Below are positions 1 through 10,122 of a stretch of DNA of 64,000 nucleotides, one piece after another. Position 1 is the stretch's first letter. Each line of letters opens with the position of its first letter. Where the stretch lies: assembly GCA_014529385.2 (NCBI GenBank), contig CM043963.1, positions 77,177,412 through 77,241,411 of the forward strand. The letters are read 5' to 3'. Position numbers and translations under genes: made by a program. This DNA is from Adiantum capillus-veneris. Its lineage: Eukaryota; Streptophyta; Polypodiopsida; Polypodiales; Pteridaceae. The notes below the pieces were generated by a model that saw only the letters and a program-made list of their open reading frames with translations, had not been told where the DNA came from and searched no databases.

Positions 1-1458
1 CATGATCCAAGCCACGGCAATGCTTGCGCATGCTTTTGATAAGATCAATACAGAAAAGGCAAGCCAATTTACAAATGCAGAGTTCCTTAAATAACATAGT
101 CTCATCTTATATGTTGGGCTTGGTGATTTTTTTGATGCGATGCTGCTACTCCACCAGCCTTCAGGTATGATATCTTAATGAATAGAAGCAGCTTCTCGTG
201 CCATGTGTACTCCGTCGCTATTGCATCCTCTGATCACCATCCATTGCCCGTAATTATAATTAAGATAGGAAAAGGGCTGTGTGTGATCTGCAAGCATCGA
301 ATTTGCTTCCTCTAATCAATCTATAGTTCATGATGAAGGTGGCCGAGTGGCAGCTTGATGATGTGCTTAGAGCTAGTGACAACAGCCCAAGATCGAGGAA
401 TAATTTTTGTGATAGGCAAAACAGCGGCCCGATTGCAGTAGCTAGGCAATTGTGCCTCCTGCAGATAAACGCTGAAACACGCTACATGCATCTTTTCACT
501 CTCCTCAAGCCAGCTCTGTATAACCTGCAGTTCCATCAGCATCATCTCGGTGGCTTCATCATAGCCTCTGTCCATCCCATGCACTTCTTGTATAGCTTCA
601 GGCAATGAACAGTGTAATATAATATCCCCTCAACAACTACTCCCTCTCCCATTGACAGCGGTTGTGTATGATTAGCATGTCAACTTCAAGGAAATAATGA
701 TATTGTTATTTTAAGCAAGCAGCCATGCATGGAAGCTGTTGCTTGTTCTTGTAGACAAAGATTGATCAAAGCGACACAAGAGAAGACCTTCACATCGGTG
801 ACATAATTCACAATGAGATTACTCAGCAACGGCTCTTGGAGACACATGTTGTGCTTGGCAATTCTTTCATCTATACATATGCAAAATTCAGAGCCCTAAC
901 AAAAGCATATAAAGGTCTAATTAATGAGCTTCTTCTCTGGACATTGTCTCTTTGCAACACGTTGATTGAAAGATATACTTAGCATAGAAAAGCAAAAGGG
1001 GCTCGAAGGAATCACACCAACAAACAAAACTCTACATCAACTCGTAAATGTTCATTATCTGCATTCAAATCTTCATGTCTATGTGTTTGCTTGGACTAGA
1101 CAACTAGACTTCGGGGCAAGCGTGGCTTCCGTTCCCTATAATTGACACAGTGCCAACTCTTCACCATACTTGTGAATGGCACTTTTGTCTGGCATGCACT
1201 ATATGGCCTGTAGTTTGTGTTATTTCTTCGCTACACGGTGAAAAGTCTCACATGGTTTTCATGTAGCTTGACGAAACAACATTCTCTACTTTACACACTC
1301 ACTCGATGACCAGTTCACTGTATTTCCCTATATAACTACAATTATATACATAAACGCATGATGTTTTACTCACAACTTCTCTCACACAACCCAAATTTGT
1401 TGCTTTGTGGAAGGTGCTTTCATGCCCATGAATTGCCGAGTAAATTAGAATGTTATGC
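1..1458. other. Unassigned flank downstream of the F-box gene
   Basis: No family was recognised here. A 94-codon minus-strand frame at 321-605 contains a helical acidic stretch (residues about 5-40) and could be an exon remnant, but an equally long plus-strand frame covers the same bases and neither has further support. The rest is A/T-rich and probably holds the 3' untranslated region of the minus-strand F-box gene. Confidence 0.4.
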
Positions 1459-3144
1459 TTAATTAAAGCCTGGCGAGATAGCAAAACATTGGTATGGTAA
1501 TGTTGATAGAAGCGCACGATAGTTTTGATTATCTTGACCAGCTTGTCCATGGTGTGGAAGCCAAGAGTCTTGCTCGGTCAAATGAAGATTGTCCATTTTG
1601 AATACGTACACCTTGGATACCTTAGAATCAACGAAGAAAATATCATTACCAACTCCTGTGCAATCAACATAGCCCCTTTCGAGATTGTCAAAAAATTCGG
1701 AAAAATAATGTTCTTCTAGATATAAACTGCTAGAGTCACGCTTCTGACTCGTTTTCCATATCATTGCCCATGGGTCTGCATTAATGCAGAAGTTACTGAT
1801 CGTCATCGTTGTTAACTTCCACAATTTGATCCCGTCTTCTGCCAGTGCATCTGCTTGATGGTCTTGTGACATGAAATGGAAGGGCATTGCTACATTTAAA
1901 AAGTTGGACGTCCACCGAAAGGCACCCACAAAGTAAAGATCTCCCTGGCATTCCACAAGAGAGGTGTATGTGAAATGTGCAAAGCTATATTGATCTTGTT
2001 TGCAAAAATTTTGCCCAAAAAACTTTGTTACAATCGCATTTTGCCGAACATTGAGCTCTTCCATCTGGATGGGCAAAGGTGCATGGAATCTCCGCCACAT
2101 CCCACACCTTGTATTGTACGCACATACAACAGGCACCACATTGCACTTGAGACGATCATCAAGAAAGAAAATGTCCTCTTTGCAACAAACTGCCTTTGAC
2201 ACCTTCATAATAAGATGTGCTGGAGGTTTCCCTGTTGCATTCCAGCACTTACTTAAGGAGTCATACTCCAGAGTCTTTGTAGCTTTGGTCCTGCTTGCAT
2301 TAAGCCTGACGACAACTACTATGAAATGCGGCTGTCTGATGGGATTGCCATAAAAGTCCGAATGCAAGCCGACAACAGATATCTCTTCCTCAACATAGGA
2401 AGATGAAGAGCACTCTCTAGTTGTGGATCTGGATGAAGAGTGCTGCCTGTCTGCAAAGCCATTATACAATTGCCAATTTGATGCGAGTCTAGTAGGACTA
2501 GAATCAGAAATCACTGTGGATTGCATATCATTTTCATGTGAGGCATCTTTGACATCCTCATGATCTGGCGCTTCTGAAGACTCCTCATAGCTGTTGGATG
2601 ATAAAGAATCGTAGTTCTCAACATTATCATCATCAGAGGAACCTGCCTGCATGTCGATGTTGTCTTCGTCAGATGGTGGAGGGAGTTGAGGAAGAAGAAA
2701 GGGCCGGCACCGAGTGGAGAGCGGGTTAACAACGAAGATGGCACCGGAGTCAACACGGAAGCAGGCCAAGGAGGCAGAGGTGGCAATGTGGGTGACAAGA
2801 GGGGCTTCAGTAAGGGTGTCGCAGACTAAACATCGAGGAGCCTGCAAGAGGCGCGGCCTGTGAAGAGTCGTGTCGAGGACGCAGAGGGGGGACTTGGGGG
2901 CCAAGGAGAGGATCCAATCGGAAGCACGCAGAGAAGGTGCGTGCAAAGATCGGCAGAGCTGAAAGGCGATGCTGGAGTTGAAGGCCTGCAACGCCTTGCG
3001 GCTGCTAAGGAGTAGAGAGAAGGGTAGAGAGGCATACGGCTTTACATCTTCCTGTAGAGAGCGAAGGAGCACCATCGCCAATACGTCCTCAGGAAGCTCT
3101 ATCGTCACTACGTCCTCAGGAAGCTTCATTGTGCTGCGATTCAC
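1459..3144 (-). CDS. F-box-like protein with kelch-like C-terminal region, single exon
   Basis: This 561-codon uninterrupted frame is the only convincing host gene. Residues about 16-60 carry the F-box signature start ELPEDVLAMVLL followed by a helical stretch, which in plant F-box proteins binds SKP1 in an SCF ubiquitin ligase. Residues about 70-160 contain the VVNPLSTRCR-type strand seen in F-box/kelch proteins. A low-complexity Asp/Ser/Glu segment (about 160-250) follows. The C-terminal half has scattered beta-strand and aromatic blocks (for example LVECQGDLYFVGAFRW) that suggest degenerate kelch blades and substrate binding. I chose the first Met because the frame upstream is short and a TATA-like box lies about 70 bp further upstream; the Met at residue 6 is an alternative. 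A nine-residue tandem duplication (LPEDVVTIE/LPEDVLAMV) places two F-box starts in a row. Assignment to the F-box family is fairly secure; the substrate is unknown. Confidence 0.72.
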   Translation of the reverse strand: MNRSTMKLPEDVVTIELPEDVLAMVLLRSLQEDVKPYASLPFSLLLSSRKALQAFNSSIAFQLCRSLHAPSLRASDWILSLAPKSPLCVLDTTLHRPRLLQAPRCLVCDTLTEAPLVTHIATSASLACFRVDSGAIFVVNPLSTRCRPFLLPQLPPPSDEDNIDMQAGSSDDDNVENYDSLSSNSYEESSEAPDHEDVKDASHENDMQSTVISDSSPTRLASNWQLYNGFADRQHSSSRSTTRECSSSSYVEEEISVVGLHSDFYGNPIRQPHFIVVVVRLNASRTKATKTLEYDSLSKCWNATGKPPAHLIMKVSKAVCCKEDIFFLDDRLKCNVVPVVCAYNTRCGMWRRFHAPLPIQMEELNVRQNAIVTKFFGQNFCKQDQYSFAHFTYTSLVECQGDLYFVGAFRWTSNFLNVAMPFHFMSQDHQADALAEDGIKLWKLTTMTISNFCINADPWAMIWKTSQKRDSSSLYLEEHYFSEFFDNLERGYVDCTGVGNDIFFVDSKVSKVYVFKMDNLHLTEQDSWLPHHGQAGQDNQNYRALLSTLPYQCFAISPGFN

Positions 3145-3210
3145 TCTCTTCTTCTGGACTTTACCATCGGGCTGCGATTCACTCTGAACTCTCCTTCTGA
3201 TAAATTTGGT

Positions 3211-3220
3211 TTTTATAAAG
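3211..3220 (-). promoter_or_regulatory. TATA-like box of the F-box gene
   Basis: On the minus strand this reads CTTTATAAAA, 67-76 bp upstream of the chosen start codon, a plausible position for a TATA box with a short 5' leader. A 15-bp direct repeat (3133-3147 and 3171-3185) lies between it and the coding region. This is a motif match only. Confidence 0.4.
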
Positions 3221-3590
3221 CGTCATTTCATTTCGGACTCTTCCGCTTCTTGCCAAAGAAATTTGTTGATATTGATGTGGTTTAGTCTGTAAGTCAGAAA
3301 TAGTTTGTCTACACATTGCAGCGCAGAGAAATGCAAAGACTAATTTGGACTATTGACATGATCATTGAGGAGTTGGCACCTTGTTCGAGAGTGCAACGTT
3401 GTATTGTCGCTTCTAAACTCCCAACACCCAAGATTCAGACTTTTATGAAACCCTGGAGGAAAGGTGAGGAGAGGGCTCTGCATGTTCGTACTGATCGCGT
3501 GGTGATGATTACCTGGCTCTCTATCGTTAATGTCACCCTCTATATTTTCCCTTTCCTCTCCCCGACTCTCTTCTTCTAAGGAGGTCGCCA

Positions 3591-5288
3591 TGTCTTTGCA
3601 TGAAGCCTTAGTGAATGGGATGCCCTACTCTTTCCCCCGCGAACACCTCTGTAGCTATGGAAGGATCAAGATTAAACTCTCAGGGTAACATTAATCGTAT
3701 TCAGGCTCATACTAGCCTCTGTCCATGGAGGCCTACATACAGGGCCAGTGCTCACTCGGTCTCCAATCAACCTTTGTTACTTCCTTCTCCTCTCCAAAAG
3801 AAAGCGTTTGCCCTTTTATGAGGGGAAATACTCTTCACCCTCAACACTTCCTCTCGAATATCAACCAGGCTCCTCATCTTACCTATGCAGATGTTATTAG
3901 AGGTAATGTAGAAAGGTTTGACAACCCGCTCTTTCGGCCAAACCTGAGCAAGGTATGGGCTTTATGACTTCTTTTGTGCTTAACAATGAATGGAAGGTGA
4001 ACGCTCCTGCTGGAAATCAATTCCCTACGGTTCGTAGACCTTTGTAAGCTTATAATGTTGTTCCTCCCTCTTCACCCACAAATGCCCCTTCTCCTGTTGA
4101 TTGTGCCACTGCTCAACAACAAACTTCTCCAATAAGTCAAGTTGAAACTAAATCTGATGCCCTAAGTGAAGATGAGGAATGTGTCACAATTAGCAAAAGA
4201 GAGCTGGACTCTTGGCATAATCAGTTGGATGACAGGGTGGTCATAGGTTTGTGCCATGGAGCCAAAACTTCTCTCAAAGTTCTCAAAAGCTGGGTAGCAG
4301 TCAACTGGGAAAATAGAAACGTCTTCCCCTAGCAGATACAATATCTACCCAATAACTATTATTTGTTTTTTTTTTAGGATGCTAACAATGCTTTGCAAGT
4401 CGTTACTGAAGGACAATGGCTTATTTGTAATACTCCCATTTCTTTTTTTAAATGTTTTAAGGGATTTAACCCTAGAGTGGATAAGCCTACTAAAGCTCTT
4501 GTATGGGTGGACTCCCCTGATTTGCCAGTTGAGTTTTATCCCTGGTTAAGAAAAACTAGGGCTTATGTGGGCAAGGTCCTTGGACAAAAAGTCAGAGGGG
4601 GAATAAACCCCAAGTGGGATCCTCAACCTCTCATTGAATTTGATATGTGAAAAGCCCCAAAGTTTATTCTTCCTATCAATGATTGTGAAGGCAACCTTCT
4701 GCATATACAGACCGTGTTGTATATAAATTTGCCTAACTCTTGCTTTGACTGCTTTCAACAGGGTCGTCTTATAAAAAGACTGTCCTGCCCTTGCTCGAGT
4801 CAAGGTGCAAAGTGACTTACTAAGGAGCTCAAGCCCAATCCTCAAAAGTCCTTCCAACTTGTGAATAAGAGAAACAGTAATAGAATGCAAAGGAGAAGGG
4901 GAGCTAACTCTGCTAACTCTAACTACTTTTGATGTACTATTGGAAGATGTTTTTGATCCTTATTCTACCAAAGAATTCTCTAATTCTGATGGGGAAGGTA
5001 AACCTACACAAGAGGAAAAATGTGAAACCAATTCACCCAGATACAAACTAAGGAAGACTCAGTGGAAGTGCCACAATTTGCTAAAGAGCTGGATGCCAAA
5101 GACATGTTTACAAAGACCTCCTTGGCAAAGTCCCCAACTCGTTCTGTGAACATTGTCATGACTCAAGCTGAGGAAGAGTCTCTTCCTAATATGCAAGTAA
5201 TCAAAAGCAAGAGAAAAGTGGAGAAGTCAAATGATCCCAATAGGGCTTCTGTATCCATGGTCAAACCTAACAAAAGGAGTAAGAAATG
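3591..5288 (+). pseudogene. LINE A ORF1 (DUF4283-like plus zinc knuckle), broken
   Basis: A frame starts at 3591 (MSLHEALVNGMPYSFPREH) but stops early. Coding similarity resumes in other frames. Around 4190-4330 lies the beginning of a DUF4283-type domain (ELDSWHNQLDDRVVIGL). At 4380-4650 an open stretch contains GQWLICNTPISFFKCFKGF and VWVDSPDLPVEFYPWL, typical of plant LINE ORF1. At about 4730-4800 a remnant zinc knuckle appears (LPNSCFDCFQQG). A charged Lys/Ser/Glu tail ends at 5288. ORF1 proteins bind the element RNA; this copy cannot because of at least four stops or frameshifts. The DUF4283 assignment comes from motif shape, not alignment. Confidence 0.65.
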
Positions 5289-5850
5289 ATTTCCCCTAAT
5301 CTTTCTGGTTTTTCGTTCAATTATAAAGGGTTATCATATCCTTCAAGAGCTATGGTTATCAAAGAATGGATGCAGGATCTGTCATTGCATCCTAATTATA
5401 TTTGTCTTCAGGAGGTCAAGCTTAAAGGTAAGGAGCTGGAGTAAACTTAATGGTATGCTACTAATCATACTACAGGCAGAGGAGGAGCAGTAATAGGACT
5501 CTCCTGCAAATGGGCTAACCTGGTCTCAAAAGTGCAATACTCCAATAAAGGATTCTGGGTGGCCATCACCTTGGCAGATCCCATTAACTATACACTAGCC
5601 AATGTTTATGCTCCTAACTCTGTGACAGAAAGAGCTCAGTGCTGGCAGGAATTACTCACTCTTCCAAAGAATGTGGTATTGACAGGTGACTTCAACATGG
5701 TGGAGAAAATTATTGACAGATTAAGGTCTATTGGGTAGTTAATCTCTGGTAATGAAACGTTCACTAGATTGATCTGGTTGAGTCCTTGAATTTACTAGAT
5801 GTATCGGAAGATGTTGGCTTCACTTGGAACAACAAGCAGATTGGTGAATG
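5289..5850 (+). pseudogene. LINE A endonuclease, N-terminal part
   Basis: The translated stretch follows the AP-endonuclease-like fold of LINE ORF2. It contains YICLQEVKL (catalytic Glu motif) near 5398-5430, GGAVIGLS near 5482, TLANVYAPNSV near 5590 and VVLTGDFNMVEK near 5670-5708 (catalytic Asp/Asn motif). A stop interrupts it near 5441 and another at 5736. The frame continues with the FTWNNKQIGE motif at about 5818-5850, where the terminal-inverted-repeat element interrupts it. In an active copy this enzyme nicks target DNA for target-primed reverse transcription. Confidence 0.75.
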
Positions 5851-6631
5851 CTTCAAGCCTGGGGGATTCACTCTATATACAAACGGGATGCCACCTGCGA
5901 GTGAACAACTTTGATAAAACCCCTATATACGACTCATATTAGGGAATATACCCCCCTTTCTACGCTTATACAAAAATCATTGCAGAAAACTATCATACCC
6001 CTATCTTAGACATAAAATTTAGGTCTCACATGATCTAATTGAGTAAAACTATTCAATGAGCATGTAGCATAGTGACTGGCAACGTACTAAGAAACCACTT
6101 TTGTTGATAACTAGATGTACCCTCAATGTGTCTTACTTTGACTTTCAAACTATGTGTCCGTTCGGTATGCACTCTAGCTACTTGTCCAATTTGACCCATT
6201 AAACTACTCAAAAAACATGGTTATAAAGTTATGCTAGGTTCTCCGTGTAAATTTGCATCTATACAAACTCTTTATAGCTTTCATCCCTCAATAAATGAAC
6301 TATAATCATAAAAAAAGTAATTGATACAAAGTAGCATTAGTTCTTGCATGTATCTTTGTAGCTATTGACTACAAGTTTGAGGGTAGACTCTTTTGGGAAC
6401 CCATGATTTTGAAACACAAAAAACTTCCTCTTATTTTTTCCTTTTCTCACTTCTCCCCTCCCCCCACCCCATAAATATGATACCCCCTCCCTTATTTTTA
6501 AGCTTGGGAGATAAATTATTGAGGGCCTGTCCCTAACTTATGCGCTTGTGTAACTTGTTAAAAAAAAAAACCCTCCCCGACACTTACGTCGTGCGGGAAG
6601 TTTTCCATGGTGAATCCCCCCAGGCTTGAAG
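5851..6631. mobile_element. Non-autonomous terminal-inverted-repeat element inserted in LINE A
   Basis: The first 21 bases (cttcaagcctgggggattca then c) and the last 22 bases (6610-6631) are inverted complements, differing only by one extra C. The 781-bp interval separates two adjacent parts of one LINE endonuclease domain. There is no coding potential. Near the right end it holds a pyrimidine/C-rich tract (about 6430-6500). The direct repeat tgaagtcagatag just outside the right end (6627-6639, 6641-6652) may relate to the target site. The size and lack of coding fit a MITE-like DNA transposon. The superfamily is not evident because no clear target duplication was found. Confidence 0.6.
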
Positions 6632-7251
6632 TCAGATAGTTGAAGTCAGATAGGCTAGACAGGTTATACATGTCTGCAAATGTTTTACAGGATCGCTGGT
6701 TAGTACATTGCAAATCTGACGCTTCCATTCTGTTATTTGATCACAAGACTTTGTTTGAGTTGATGTGAGAGCTGAGAATAACTTTAAAATTGGTTGGCCT
6801 CACCTTGACCACTCTCTGTTTGACATTGAATTCATTAAAAAAAAAAAGTGCAAGAAATTATCTCTAATTTACCCTTCTCCTGCCAAGGCTTGAAGGGAAT
6901 ACAGAGGGTTTTGACCACATATAAAAAAGTAGCTAAGGACATTAGGGCTCATTGAAGGATGATGATCTCAAAGGAAATTCTTCAATGTGAAGAATCTCTC
7001 TCTAAAGCTGATCCTCCCCATCCTAGGCTTTTGGAACTTAGAGTGTCTCTTAAGCAGGAAGAGCTCCTTGATGCTAGCAGTGCCCTTGCTTTCACTAGAG
7101 AGTTCTAGGCAGGAAAAATAGACATGCCTCTAAAAACATGTTTAATCTATTGAAAAAGAAAAAATCTAAGAATTGCATACCTTTGCAGAGAAGCAAGGAT
7201 GGGTCTCTTGCCAAGTCATATAAGGACAATGTCACTTTGGTCCAAGAGTTC
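6632..7251 (+). pseudogene. LINE A endonuclease C-terminus and linker
   Basis: After the inverted-repeat element the LINE frame resumes with SDRLDRLYMSANVLQDRW near 6645-6700, the conserved end of the endonuclease domain that precedes the SDH motif. Poorly preserved sequence from 6700 to 7250 includes a helical stretch (SKEILQCEESLSKADPPHP, about 6968-7020) typical of the linker between endonuclease and reverse transcriptase. Several stops and a poly-A-like run at about 6838-6848 are present. The last five bases, 7247-7251, are the left copy of the gypsy target duplication. Confidence 0.65.
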
Positions 7252-7374
7252 TGAAAGGGCGGTGGTAATGTGTGTGCTAGTCTCCACCCAACCGTGCTAT
7301 CTTATAGCCTCCCCCTAGCGTACACATTGTCCGGCCGTGCCGGTGGCCTTGCCCATAAGACCCATGTCCTTACA
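7252..7374 (-). repeat. 3' LTR of the short-LTR gypsy element
   Basis: This 123-bp copy closely matches 12565-12685. On the minus strand it begins TGTAAGGACATGGG and ends in CA. Immediately upstream in the element lies TAA and a purine tract. LTRs this short leave little room for a normal U3 promoter. Confidence 0.9.
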
Positions 7375-7377
7375 TTA

Positions 7378-7390
7378 CCCCCCCCCCCCC
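7378..7390 (-). other. Polypurine tract of the short-LTR gypsy element
   Basis: A run of 13 C on the plus strand is a run of 13 G on the minus strand. It is separated from the 3' LTR by TAA, the position where second-strand priming occurs in LTR retrotransposons. Confidence 0.7.
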
Positions 7391-7660
7391 TTGGAGAATC
7401 GTTTTCGTCCTCCAAAACGAACGTAGGAAAATGTTTCTTAAGTGCGGAGACATTCTCCCATGTAGAACCTTCTTCAGATCTATCTAGCCATTTTACCAAC
7501 ACCTGTCGTCTAACATGATGTTTGATGCGAAGCTCATGAGAATCCAAAATCTTTTCGGGCTCATGAGGAATGCTTGGCGGCTCGATAAGGTCAACCAACA
7601 CACCTGTGTCAATGACATTATCATTCTGTCCTAGCTGTTTTCGTAACGGCTAACATGGAA
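7391..7660 (-). pseudogene. Chromodomain at the C-terminus of gypsy integrase
   Basis: The minus-strand frame contains PEKILDSHELRIKHHVRR, QVLVKWLDRSEEGSTWEN and KKHFPTFVLEDEND. This fits the chromodomain found at the integrase C-terminus of plant chromoviruses (strand, aromatic W in KWL, then STWE, then a helix ending FP-F-LEDE). Such domains tether the integration complex to modified histones. The frame is offset from the integrase core by a shift near 7775. The purine tract directly downstream adds a few glycine codons before the stop. Confidence 0.75.
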
Positions 7661-7713
7661 AACATGATGAACTCATGAGTGCTCTGGAAGAGCTAACTTA
7701 TAGGCCACTTGAC

Positions 7714-8937
7714 CTATACATTTGAGAATGGTAAACGGTCCACAATAGCGTGGTGAAAGTTTAGCAACTTTTCCATCTTCAGACTTTCTGAATGCTCCGG
7801 AACTTTGAGGAAAACCTTGTCTCCTTCTTCGAAAGTAGCAAGACGTCGATGCTTATCTGCGTACTTCTTATATCGATCTTGAGCTTGCTTAGCATTCTGT
7901 CGAGCAACTCGAAGCATGTCAAAATGGTCTTGGAGAAAATCCTTCGCTTGTTGTATCTTCTCCTTAGCCAACCCCACCGTAACGGGTGATCTAGGTTGAA
8001 ATCCATACAAAAGCATAAATGGACTAAACCCTGTAGTCACATGCTTTGAACTATTATAAGCAAATTCCAATATAGGTAAGTAGTCTTCCCAATTGGTTTG
8101 CTTCTTGCTAACGTATGTTCGTAACATATCCTCTAGCACTTGATTAACTCTTTCTCTTTGACCATCCATTTTTGGATGATCAATTGTACTTAGATTAAGT
8201 TTAGTTTCCAAATTTTGGAACGTAGCTCTCCAGAAGTGATTATCGAACTTTCGATCTCTGTCACTAATGATACTAGTTGGAAGACCATAGAGTTTATATA
8301 TATGCTCTACAAATAGCCGTGCTAATTCCGGTGTTTTAACCGTAGTCTTAGTGGGAATGAATCGACCCATCTTTGTGAAATTGTCTCCTATTACCCAAAT
8401 GGCATCATGGCCACAATTTGTAGTAGGTAATCCTACTACAAAATCCATAGAGATACTCTCCCACTTACCTTGTGGAATCTCTAAAGGATGTAAAAGGCCA
8501 CCTACCTTGAGGCTCTCTGCCTTATTAACTTGGCACTGTTGGCAGTTTAGTACGTACTCTTGAACATCATGATGTAAGCCCGGCCAAAAAATTTACCATC
8601 GAACTAAGACATACGTCTTACAAATAGCTGGATGACCAGCACTTGGACTATCGTGACACTCAAATAAGATTTGGCGCCTAGTGTCTGAGTCCTTTGGCAC
8701 ACATACTCTACCTTTAGGGAGTAAGTAGCCATCATCAATGGAGAAATTCTTCCATCGCTTAAGCTCTTCCTGAGTAGGGGTGGAGCTCTGTGTGTTGGAG
8801 TTTTTATGTGTGCGAGCAGAGACATGTTGATCTGACTGTTCAGAGACATGTGAGTGTGAGGGATCCCTTTTTAAAATTGCACTCCACACTTTAGCATATG
8901 AGTGATCTTGTGCACACTTGCCACGTAATGACTCCAA
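7714..8937 (-). pseudogene. Gypsy integrase: zinc-binding and catalytic domains
   Basis: The N-terminal piece (8593-8937) carries DALSR-adjacent linker sequence and the start of an H2C2 finger (ECHDSPSAGHPAICKTY). A frameshift at about 8590 separates it from the second half of the finger, whose Cys pair lies near 8530-8550. The core (7714-8448) starts with MDFVVGLPT and continues through IISDRDRKFDNHFW to RERVNQVLEDMLR. These supply the Asp, Asp and Glu of the DDE catalytic triad, which cuts and joins DNA during integration. The C-terminal SH3-like segment VFLKVP is followed by a frameshift into the chromodomain. The triad is intact but the polyprotein is broken. Confidence 0.85.
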
Positions 8938-9010
8938 AAATCCACTCTTTAGTTCCGTGAAAGCAAGTGAATTAATCTGAGGTGTCCGACTTAGTGCATC
9001 CGCTACTACA

Positions 9011-10122
9011 TTATATCATCATGCCTAAAAATATTTGAAGCTCCTCACCCGTGTTGGGATGTGGCCATCGAAGAATGGCAGCGACCTTGTCAGTGTCCAT
9101 CTTGATTCCAGAAAAAGAGATCACATGACCGAGGTAATGTATCTCTGTTTTAAAGAAATCGCACTTGCTTTGCTTAGCATACATCACGTGAGCTCGTAGC
9201 TGTTCAAACACTAATCGTAAGTGTTCTATGTGTTCATCTTCGGTCTTACTGTAAATGAGAATATCATCAAGGAAAACAACAAAAATTTTCCAAGATAGGG
9301 ACGTAAGACACTATCCATTAGTGTCATAAATGTAGCTGGAGCATTGGGTAGACCAAAAGGTATAACCAAAAATTCAAAATGCCCGAACCGTGTTCTAAAG
9401 GCAGTTTTGGAGATATCTTGCAATAGGATACGTACCTGGTGGTATCCTGAACAAAGATCTATCTTTGTATAGTATCTTGCCCCGTGAAATTGATCAAACA
9501 ACTCATCCACTCGAGGCATAGGATACGTGTTCTTGATGGTTATCGTATTTAATCCGCGATAATCTATGCACATGCATAAAGTACCATCTTTCTTTTTTAC
9601 CAATAGAATTGGTGATGCCCAAGGCGAAGTGCTAGGTCTAATGAAACCACAAGCAAGGTAGTCAGCCAACTGAGTCTCAACCTCCTTGGCTTCTTTAGCA
9701 CTCATACGATAAGGTGGTTTACTCACCGATTTAGTGCCTGGCAAGACATCTATGCCATGCTGCACATCACGTGTAGGGGGTAAACCCAGTGGTAAATCAC
9801 TTGAGAACACATCACTATACTCCGTGGGTAAGTGAGTTAGCTTTTGCCGTGCAAAAGGAGAAAGTAAACTAGAGTTATGATGGGATGGAGAATCTTGTAA
9901 TTCCTGTAATGTTTGTTTTACAACAGTTGCACGTTGCTCTGTAGAATTAAAATTGAGAGCACTTTGCTTGTTAGATTTGTTAACACTTTGTTTATCAGTA
10001 AAATTAATTTCACTTTGCATACCATTACTAGAATTCATTGCACTTTGCTCTTGAGAATTCACAAAACTTGGAGACAAGCCGTAACACAAAAAGACTTCAT
10101 CTATTAAATTTGATTTCTGCAA
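9011..10122 (-). pseudogene. Gypsy reverse transcriptase, with RNase H deleted
   Basis: The main piece (9226-10122) contains [65 protein letters not shown] and [10 protein letters not shown], the usual gypsy reverse-transcriptase landmarks. A frameshift near 9285 falls exactly at the catalytic FLDD box, which is readable only by switching frame. The thumb piece (9011-9211) has YAKQSKCDFFKTEIHYLGHVIS. After FLG at about 9030 the sequence jumps almost directly to VVADALSR near 8990, so most of RNase H (several hundred bp in this family) is missing. The reading frame overlaps the gag-protease frame by 19 bases. Confidence 0.88.

Noticed and set aside
321-608. Overlapping 94- and 92-codon frames on both strands as small genes
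   Set aside because: Neither has a recognisable domain and both cover the same bases; kept only as a note in the flank entry.
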